NCBI RefSeq assembly: GCF_030362835.1
Contig: NZ_JAUCGQ010000002.1
Coordinates: forward strand, 457,419-521,418
DNA: 64,000 nt
Source: Cellulomonas alba
GTDB taxonomy: Bacteria; Actinomycetota; Actinomycetes; Actinomycetales; Cellulomonadaceae
Direction of reading: 5' to 3'
Made by a program: the position numbers and the translations under genes. Shown piece after piece: positions 54,943 to 64,000 of the stretch. How positions within the stretch are numbered: position 1 is the first letter of the stretch; the number at the start of each line of letters is the position of its first letter. The notes under the pieces were generated by a model, which was given only the letters and a program-made list of their open reading frames with translations, was not told where the DNA came from and searched no databases.

Positions 54943-56216
54943 CGACGCAGCCGACCGCACGCCACCGCGCCGACGTGGCGCCCGACGCACTGCCCGTGCC
55001 CGCCACCGACGGCTCGGTCGCGCAGTGGACCGACCGGTACTCCCACGCGGTCATGGACACGTTCGGTCCGCCGCAGCGCGTGCTCGTGCGCGGCGAGGGC
55101 CCCTACGTGTGGGACGCCGACGGGAGGCGCTACCTCGACCTGCTCGGCGGCATCGCGGTCAACTCGCTCGGCCACGCGCACCCGACGCTCACCGCGGCGA
55201 TCAGCGCGCAGCTCGGCACCCTCGGGCACGTCTCGAACTTCTTCGGCAGCCCGACGCAGATCGCGTTCGCGGAGACGCTGCTCGCGCTCGCGGGTGCGCC
55301 CGAGGGCTCGCGCGTCTTCCTGACGAACAGCGGCACCGAGGCCAACGAGGCGGCGTTCAAGCTGGCCCGCCGCACGGGCCGGCCGCGCATCCTCGCGCTC
55401 GAGAACGCGTTCCACGGCCGCTCGATGGGTGCGCTCGCGCTCACCTGGAAGCCCGCGTACCGGGAGCCCTTCGAGCCGTTGCCGGGCGGCGTCGAGTTCG
55501 TGCCGTTCGGCGACGCCGGCGCGCTCGCGGACGCGATGGGCGACGACGTCGCCGCGCTGTTCGTGGAGCCGATCCAGGGGGAGGCGGGCGTCCGCCCGCT
55601 CCCGCCGGGCTACCTCGCGGAGGCCCGCCGGCTGACGCGCGAGCACGGCGCGCTGCTGATCCTCGACGAGGTGCAGACCGGCATGGGCCGCACGGGCCGC
55701 TGGTTCGCCCACCAGCACGACCACCTCGGCGGTGGGGTCGTGCCCGACGCCGTGACCGTGGCCAAGGGCCTCGGTGGGGGGTTCCCGGTCGGCGCGCTCA
55801 TCGCGTACGGCCCCCAGGTCGCGGCGCTGCTCGGCCGCGGGCAGCACGGCACCACGTTCGGCGGCAACCCTGTCGCGTCGGCGGCCGCGCTCGCGACGAT
55901 CGGCGTCATCGAGCGCGACGACCTGCTCGCGCACGTGTCCGAGCTCGGCGCGTGGATCCGCGAGGCGGTCGCGGCGCTGCAGCACCTGCTCGTCACCGAC
56001 GTGCGCGGCGACGGCCTGCTCGTCGCGATCGAGCTCGCCGGCCCCGTCTCGGCAGCCGTCGCGGCGCGCGCGCTCGACGCGGGCTTCATCGTGAACCCGT
56101 GCACGCCGACGACGCTGCGGCTCGCCCCGCCGTTCGTCCTCACCCAGGACCAGGCGCAGACGTTCGTCGACTTCCTGGCCGCGCTGCCGGCCGACCCCAC
56201 GGAGCTGACGGCATGA
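54939..56216 (+). CDS. argD: Acetylornithine aminotransferase
   Basis: The 425-residue class III PLP aminotransferase makes N-acetylornithine. Motifs: [65 protein letters not shown], and the PLP-lysine in [15 protein letters not shown]. The first 25 residues are a non-conserved extension ([16 protein letters not shown]), so a later start is possible, but the ATGA overlap with argB supports this one. The stop overlaps argF. Confidence 0.95.
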   Translation: MTTQPTARHRADVAPDALPVPATDGSVAQWTDRYSHAVMDTFGPPQRVLVRGEGPYVWDADGRRYLDLLGGIAVNSLGHAHPTLTAAISAQLGTLGHVSNFFGSPTQIAFAETLLALAGAPEGSRVFLTNSGTEANEAAFKLARRTGRPRILALENAFHGRSMGALALTWKPAYREPFEPLPGGVEFVPFGDAGALADAMGDDVAALFVEPIQGEAGVRPLPPGYLAEARRLTREHGALLILDEVQTGMGRTGRWFAHQHDHLGGGVVPDAVTVAKGLGGGFPVGALIAYGPQVAALLGRGQHGTTFGGNPVASAAALATIGVIERDDLLAHVSELGAWIREAVAALQHLLVTDVRGDGLLVAIELAGPVSAAVAARALDAGFIVNPCTPTTLRLAPPFVLTQDQAQTFVDFLAALPADPTELTA

Positions 56217-57145
56217 CGCGCCACTTCCTCGCCGACGACGACCTGACGCCCGCGGAGCAGCGCGCCGTCCTCGAGCTCGCGCTCGCGTTCCGCGCCGACC
56301 GGCAGGTCCGCACGCCGCTCGCGGGGCCGCGCGCGGTGGCCGTCATCTTCGACAAGCCGACGCTCCGCACGCAGGTCTCGTTCACCACGGGCATCGCCGA
56401 GCTCGGCGGCTACCCGCTGCTCGTCGACGGCAAGCTCGCGCAGATCGGCGTTCGGGAGTCGGTCGCCGACACGGCGCGGGTCCTCGGCCGGCAGGTGTCG
56501 GCGATCGTCTGGCGCACGTTCGCGCAGGGGCGGCTCGAGGAGATGGCGGCGACGGCGGGCGTCCCGGTCGTCAACGCGCTCACCGACGACTACCACCCGT
56601 GCCAGATCCTCGCCGACCTCGCGACGGTCGCGCTGCACCGCGGCGGCGTCGACGCCCTGGCGGGCCAGACGCTCGCCTTCGTCGGCGACGGCGCCAACAA
56701 CATGGCGCACTCGTACCTGCTCGGTGGCGCGACGGCAGGGCTGCACGTACGGATCGGCTGCCCGGCCGGGTACGCCCCGCGGGCAGACATCGTCGAGCGC
56801 GCGGTGGCGGTCGCGGCAGGCACGGGCGGCTCCGTCGCGGTCGTCGACTCGTTGGCCGAGGCCGTCGCGGGCGCGGACGTCGTCGCGACCGACACGTGGG
56901 TGTCGATGGGGCGCGAGGACGAGGCCGAGGCGCGCGAGACGCCGTTCGTCCCGTTCCGCGTCGACGCCGCCGCGATGGCGCTCGCCAAGGACGACGCGAT
57001 CCTCCTGCACTGCCTGCCGGCGTACCGCGGCAAGGAGGTCACCGCGGACGTGCTCGACGGACCGCAGTCGGTGGTCTGGGACGAGGCCGAGTTCCGCCTG
57101 CACGCGCAGAAGGCGCTCCTGACGTTCCTGCTGGAGCAGGGATGA
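56213..57145 (+). CDS. argF: Ornithine carbamoyltransferase with variant carbamoyl-phosphate loop
   Basis: The 310-residue transcarbamoylase makes citrulline from ornithine and carbamoyl phosphate. HPCQILADL near residue 127, the ornithine-binding DTWVSMG and the HCLPAYRG loop are standard for the family. The usual STRTR carbamoyl-phosphate loop is PTLRTQ here ([12 protein letters not shown], residues about 47-58), so the last Arg is Gln. N-acetylornithine carbamoyltransferases also carry Pro-Ser-Leu at this place, but the HCLP context and the cluster favour ordinary ornithine use. The ATG overlaps argD. Confidence 0.93.
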   Translation: MTRHFLADDDLTPAEQRAVLELALAFRADRQVRTPLAGPRAVAVIFDKPTLRTQVSFTTGIAELGGYPLLVDGKLAQIGVRESVADTARVLGRQVSAIVWRTFAQGRLEEMAATAGVPVVNALTDDYHPCQILADLATVALHRGGVDALAGQTLAFVGDGANNMAHSYLLGGATAGLHVRIGCPAGYAPRADIVERAVAVAAGTGGSVAVVDSLAEAVAGADVVATDTWVSMGREDEAEARETPFVPFRVDAAAMALAKDDAILLHCLPAYRGKEVTADVLDGPQSVVWDEAEFRLHAQKALLTFLLEQG

Positions 57146-57696
57146 GCGTCACGACCCCGCCGACGAAGGCGGCCCGGCACGCGCAGATCCGCGCGCTCCT
57201 GGTCCGCGCGTCGGTGCACAGCCAGCAGCAGCTCGCCGAGCTGCTCGCCGGCGAGGGCGTGCACGTCACGCAGGCCACCCTGTCGCGCGACCTGGTCGAG
57301 CTCCGCGCGGTCAAGGTCCGCGCGTCGGGCGGCGGGCTCGTCTACGCGGTGCCGGCGGAGAACGCCGCACGCCCCGAGATGGACCTGTCGTGGGCCCCCG
57401 CCGACGAGGAGGTGCTCGCGACCCGCCTGGCGCGCCTGTGCGGCGAGCTCCTGCTGACCGCCGAGTCGTCGGGGAACCTGGTCGTGCTCCGCACACCGCC
57501 GGGCGCGGCGCAGTTCCTGGCCTCGGCCATCGACCACTCGGTCCTCCCGGCCGTGCTCGGCACGATCGCGGGCGACGACACGGTGCTCGTCATCGCCCGT
57601 GACGAGCCGCCCGTCCCGGCCGGCCGCCCCGGCGAGGTGCTCGCCGGGCGCTTCCTGTCGCTCGCGGCCGGCGCCCGCTCGGAGGCGGCGCGATGA
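57142..57696 (+). CDS. argR: Arginine repressor
   Basis: This 184-residue regulator has an N-terminal winged helix ([20 protein letters not shown], then [12 protein letters not shown]) and a C-terminal arginine-binding hexamer domain ending in [15 protein letters not shown]. It probably binds the argC operator when arginine is plentiful. The last 20-25 residues form an extra tail. Its ATG overlaps the argF stop. The gap of 112 bases to argG has GAAGGAAG before that ATG and no clear promoter. Confidence 0.95.
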   Translation: MSVTTPPTKAARHAQIRALLVRASVHSQQQLAELLAGEGVHVTQATLSRDLVELRAVKVRASGGGLVYAVPAENAARPEMDLSWAPADEEVLATRLARLCGELLLTAESSGNLVVLRTPPGAAQFLASAIDHSVLPAVLGTIAGDDTVLVIARDEPPVPAGRPGEVLAGRFLSLAAGARSEAAR

Positions 57697-57808
57697 CGGG
57701 CCGCCCCGGACCGACGGCCCGGCAGCGCGCGCGCACGGCTGCGCCACACTGAGAACGGCCCCCAGACCCTCTTCAGCTCGACCCACCACCACGAACGAAG
57801 GAAGAACC

Positions 57809-61075
<3,267 letters not shown>

Positions 61076-61264
61076 CGACCCGACGCACCCGCTCGGCCCG
61101 TCCGCGGCCCACCCCGACAGCCCGACGGAACCGCCCGCACGCGGCGCGCGCCGCCGGCCCGACCGAAGCGGCGGACCCGCCGGTGTCGGGCCCGCGCCTC
61201 GACCGCGGCGCGCCCGCCGGCCCCGACGGAAGCACCTGACCCGCCAGGCCTGCGTCGCGCCCGC

Positions 61265-61318
61265 CCGCCTCGACCGAACCGGCCGCCTCGTCCGAACCGC
61301 CCGCCTCGACCGAACCGG
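61265..61318. repeat. Three tandem 18-bp repeats
   Basis: The unit CCGCCTCGACCGAACCGG is present three times without gaps, the middle copy with two changes (T for A, C for G). It is a local minisatellite in a non-coding gap. Confidence 0.85.
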
Positions 61319-61383
61319 CCGGCCGCGCCCGCCGACCAGCCGCCGACCCGCAGACGCCCGCCCGCCGACCGGCGCAGGTTTGG

Positions 61384-61395
61384 CAGGATGTCCGC
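61384..61395 (+). promoter_or_regulatory. Leaderless promoter of the glycosylase gene
   Basis: CAGGAT at 61384-61389, then six bases (GTCCGC) and the GTG at 61396; no Shine-Dalgarno. Confidence 0.5.
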
Positions 61396-62094
61396 GTGAC
61401 CAACCCCGTCGAGGCACCGACCGACGCCGCGGACCCGCGGTCCGTCGTCACCGTGCCCGCGCGGGTCTGGTACGCCCGCGAGGTCCACGCGGTGGCCCGC
61501 GACCTGCTCGGCACCTACCTGACGGCGCGCTCGCCCGACGGCGACGTGACCGTCCGCCTCACCGAGGTCGAGGCCTATGCCGGCGCGGACGACCCCGGGT
61601 CGCACGCGTTCCGCGGCCGCACGCAGCGCAACGCCGTGATGTTCGCCGAGCCCGGCCGCCTGTACGTCTACCGCCACCTCGGCCTGCACCACTGCCTCAA
61701 CGTCGTGACGGAACCCGCCGGGCATCCGTCCGCGGTCCTCCTGCGCGCGGGCGAGGTCGTCGACGGCGCCGAGCTGGCGCGCGCCCGGCGCGAGGCGGTC
61801 GGCGTCGTCGACTCCGAGCGCCAGCTCGCCCGCGGCCCCGCGCGACTCGCGGTGTGCCTCGGGCTCGACCTGCAGGCCAACGGCGCCGACCTCACCGAGC
61901 CGGGTGGCGCCGTGGTCCTGCACCGCCACACGACAGCCGGCCTCCCGGCGCTCGCGACCGGCCCGCGGGTCGGCGTGTCCGGGGCGGGCGGTGACGCGGG
62001 GCACTTCCCGTGGCGCTACTGGCTGACGGGCGACCGCACCGTGTCCGCCTACCGGCCCGCGTATCGCTCGCCGGCGCCGGCAGACGCCCCGTGA
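61396..62094 (+). CDS. mpg: DNA-3-methyladenine glycosylase (AAG/Mpg family)
   Basis: This 232-residue base-excision repair enzyme removes alkylated purines. Family motifs: ARDLLGTYLTAR, LTEVEAYAGADDPGSHAFRGRT in pieces with the catalytic Glu, RNAVMFAEPGRLYVY, HHCLNVVTEP, and VLLRAGEVVDG. A short non-conserved N-terminal stretch (about 15 residues) precedes the domain. The leaderless promoter fixes the GTG start. tyrS follows after 100 bases; the same order is common in related genomes. Confidence 0.94.
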   Translation: MTNPVEAPTDAADPRSVVTVPARVWYAREVHAVARDLLGTYLTARSPDGDVTVRLTEVEAYAGADDPGSHAFRGRTQRNAVMFAEPGRLYVYRHLGLHHCLNVVTEPAGHPSAVLLRAGEVVDGAELARARREAVGVVDSERQLARGPARLAVCLGLDLQANGADLTEPGGAVVLHRHTTAGLPALATGPRVGVSGAGGDAGHFPWRYWLTGDRTVSAYRPAYRSPAPADAP

Positions 62095-62194
62095 CGGGGC
62101 GACGGCGTCGGCCCGAGCCGCGACCTGCTCGCGCGCACACCGCAGACCCTGACGCGCGGACCACCGCGCCCGCACCGACTCCCGGAGAACCGAC

Positions 62195-63454
62195 GTGACG
62201 CACATCCTCGACGAGCTCGCCTGGCGCGGGCTCGTCGCCCAGACCACCGACCCCGACGCGCTCCGCGACGCGCTCTCCGGCCGGGTCTCGCTCTACTGCG
62301 GCTTCGATCCGACGGCGCCGAGCCTCCACATCGGCAACCTCGTCCAGATCCTCACCGTCAAGCGGCTGCAGGACGCCGGGCACCAGCCGTTCGCTCTCGT
62401 GGGCGGCGCCACCGGTCTCATCGGCGACCCGAAGATGACGGGGGAGCGCACCCTCAACCCGCGCGACGTCGTCGCGTCGTGGGTCGACCGCATCCGCGGC
62501 CAGATCGAGCCGTTCCTGGCGTTCGACGGCCCGAACGCCGCGACCATGGTCAACAACCTCGACTGGACCGCCGACCTCACCGCCATCGACTTCCTGCGCG
62601 ACGTCGGCAAGCACTACCGGCTCGGCACGATGCTCGCCAAGGACACGGTCGCGCGCCGCCTCAACTCGGAGCAGGGCATCAGCTTCACCGAGTTCAGCTA
62701 CCAGATCCTGCAGGGCATGGACTTCCTCGAGCTGTACCGCCGGCACGGCGTGACGCTCCAGACCGGCGGCAACGACCAGTGGGGCAACCTGCTGTCCGGC
62801 GTCGAGCTCATCCGCCGCGCCGAGGGCGCGCCGGCGCACGCGTTGACGACGCCGCTCATCACCAAGGCCGACGGCACCAAGTTCGGCAAGACGGAGTCCG
62901 GCACCGTCTGGCTCGACCCCGAGCTCACGACGCCGTACGCGTTCTACCAGTTCTGGCTCAACGCGGACGACGCCGACGTCGTCGGCTACCTCAAGGTGTT
63001 CACGTTCCGTACCCAGGACGAGATCGCCGAGCTCGACGAGGCCACGACGTCCCGGCCGGCGGCCCGTGAGGCGCAGCGCGCGCTCGCGCACGACGTCACG
63101 TCGCTCGTCCACGGCCGCGACGCGGCCGACAAGGTCGTGGCGGCGTCGCAGGCTCTGTTCGGCCGGGGCTCGCTGGCGGACCTCGACCCTGCGACGCTCG
63201 CGGCGGCCGTGGCCGAGCTCCCGTCGGCGGCGGGCCGCGCGGGCGACCCGATCGTCGACCTCCTCGCGGCCACGGGCGTGGTCAAGAGCAAGGGGGAGGC
63301 GCGCCGCGCGATCGGGGAGGGCGGCGCGTCCGTCAACAACGTCCGCGTCGCCGACGAGAACGCCGTCCTGGCGCCCGACGACCTGCTCCACGGCCGCTGG
63401 GCGGTCCTGCGCCGCGGCAAGCGCACCCTCGCCGTGGTCGACGCGACGCGCTGA
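62195..63454 (+). CDS. tyrS: Tyrosyl-tRNA synthetase
   Basis: The 419-residue class I synthetase has the HIGH-like motif in SLHIGNLVQ near residue 45 and the KMSKS-type loop KADGTKFGKTESG near residue 230. The tyrosine-binding YQILQGMDFLEL region lies between them. A C-terminal S4 RNA-binding domain (KSKGEARRAIGEGGASVNNV) ends the protein. CGGAGAA precedes the GTG. It is the last protein gene before the rRNA operon. Confidence 0.97.
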   Translation: MTHILDELAWRGLVAQTTDPDALRDALSGRVSLYCGFDPTAPSLHIGNLVQILTVKRLQDAGHQPFALVGGATGLIGDPKMTGERTLNPRDVVASWVDRIRGQIEPFLAFDGPNAATMVNNLDWTADLTAIDFLRDVGKHYRLGTMLAKDTVARRLNSEQGISFTEFSYQILQGMDFLELYRRHGVTLQTGGNDQWGNLLSGVELIRRAEGAPAHALTTPLITKADGTKFGKTESGTVWLDPELTTPYAFYQFWLNADDADVVGYLKVFTFRTQDEIAELDEATTSRPAAREAQRALAHDVTSLVHGRDAADKVVAASQALFGRGSLADLDPATLAAAVAELPSAAGRAGDPIVDLLAATGVVKSKGEARRAIGEGGASVNNVRVADENAVLAPDDLLHGRWAVLRRGKRTLAVVDATR

Positions 63455-63477
63455 CCAGCACCGACGCGCGCGCGGGG

Positions 63478-63499
63478 CGTGGTGACCGCCGTCACCACG
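63478..63499 (+). terminator. Perfect 9-bp hairpin after tyrS
   Basis: CGTGGTGAC (63478-63486) pairs with GTCACCACG (63491-63499) around CGCC, 24 bases after the tyrS stop and before the rRNA promoters. No T-run. Confidence 0.6.
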
Positions 63500-63507
63500 G
63501 CCGGGAT

Positions 63508-63834
63508 TTGCCTCGCCCCCCGCGCGCCGCGTAATGTCTTCCAGGTCGCCCGGCAGGGAGGAACGGACACCGAGACTGAACTCGGTGGCTGGTCCCGAGG
63601 GTGGCCACCCAACACGAACCGAACGCCTCTGGGCGTCTCTCCGTCGTGTCGGGGCTGGACGGTCGGCGCCGGCCGAGGACGAAGGTCCTCGCAGCGTCGC
63701 CACGAACGTCCGGTAAGATCTTCGAGCCGAACTTCGGACCCGCGCCTCACGGCCAAGGGTAAGGAATTCGACGAAGAGCGATTCCGAGAACGCCGAGAGG
63801 CCGATTCGGAAAAGCGAAAGAGATCCGCTAGGAT
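63508..63834 (+). promoter_or_regulatory. rrn promoters: Tandem promoters of a ribosomal RNA operon
   Basis: Three likely promoters in series. P1: TTGCCT (63508) and TAATGT (63532) with 18 bases between. P2: TAAGAT at 63714. P3: TTCGGA (63805) and TAGGAT (63829), also 18 bases apart. Local sequence becomes A/G-rich and lower in GC, as is usual for rRNA promoters. No protein gene is credible in 63455-64000. Confidence 0.65.
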
Positions 63835-64000
63835 CGAGAACGACAAAGCCTCTTGCGAAGGTCGGAAGACCGGAGAAGATGCGCGTCTGTTCCTTGAGAA
63901 CTCAACAGTGTGCCAAGTAGTCGATGCCAATATGGCTCGCCTGGGTGTTTGCCTGGGTGGGTGTTGGCGTTGATTGACCGGGCTTGTTCGACCCCCGTCG
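63835..64000 (+). other. Leader of the rRNA operon (16S gene begins beyond the window)
   Basis: TTCCTTGAGAACTCAACAGT at 63890-63909 is the leader element found before 16S rRNA genes throughout actinobacteria, where it takes part in antitermination and processing. The window ends within the leader; the start of mature 16S rRNA is not reached. Confidence 0.8.

Larger units (their letters stand above)
61076..61395. other. Intergenic region before the DNA glycosylase
   Basis: About 320 bases with no gene I can support; very C-rich, with a tandem 18-base repeat in the middle and the glycosylase promoter at the end. Confidence 0.6.

Overview
The window is a stretch of very GC-rich actinobacterial chromosome. 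It most likely comes from Cellulomonas or a close relative in the Micrococcales. The evidence is: almost all codons end in G or C; GTG starts and GTGA/ATGA stop-start overlaps are common; there is a PriA-type HisA; many promoters place a TAnnnT-like -10 box only 6-7 nt before the start codon (leaderless mRNAs); two secreted CBM2 cellulases are present; and tyrS lies directly before a ribosomal RNA operon. The genus is inference; the phylum is secure.

Layout. 1-3140: 3' end of dnaE, a PdxH-like oxidase and a small S4 protein. 3222-18390: a histidine gene set (hisD, hisC, hisB, an unknown gene, hisH, hisA/priA, an SseB-like gene) split by two unrelated cassettes. One is an oleA-oleBC-oleD long-chain olefin cluster plus an alcohol dehydrogenase (4645-10406). 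The other is a GH5-CBM2/GH12-CBM2 cellulase pair (13172-16026). 18485-24233: a GerW-like gene, an MFS transporter, a DUF1844 gene, the translation operon infC-rpmI-rplT with a rare ATC start and a long leader, and a YwiC-like membrane protein. 24254-30130: three surface-glycan transferases, including a GT8/pyruvyltransferase fusion and a GT29-like protein. 30182-35549: an rRNA methyltransferase, thpR, and pheS-pheT. 35764-40425: a giant secreted nuclease/5'-nucleotidase. 40547-43775: a TPP riboswitch controlling thiM-thiE-thiD/tenA. 43772-45420: an Lrp regulator divergent from ornithine cyclodeaminase (OCD), with a 22-bp perfect palindrome between them.

45427-49585 is the most unusual part. 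It is a 4.16-kb insertion, locally much lower in GC, bounded by a 282-bp direct repeat of the 3' end of the OCD gene (four mismatches). It carries one five-gene minus-strand operon: two paralogous small secreted four-cysteine proteins bracket an ABC ATPase, a permease with an extracytoplasmic four-cysteine domain, and a second membrane protein. I do not recognise the secreted family. The set looks like an uncharacterised secreted-peptide/ABC transport system acquired by recombination.

49871-61075: a DsbA/FrnE-like protein and a quinone oxidoreductase, then the arginine operon argC-J-B-D-F-R-G-H, with a candidate ArgR site over the argC promoter, and a kinase-like gene. 61396-64000: a 3-methyladenine DNA glycosylase, tyrS, and the multi-promoter leader of an rRNA operon whose 16S gene starts beyond the window.
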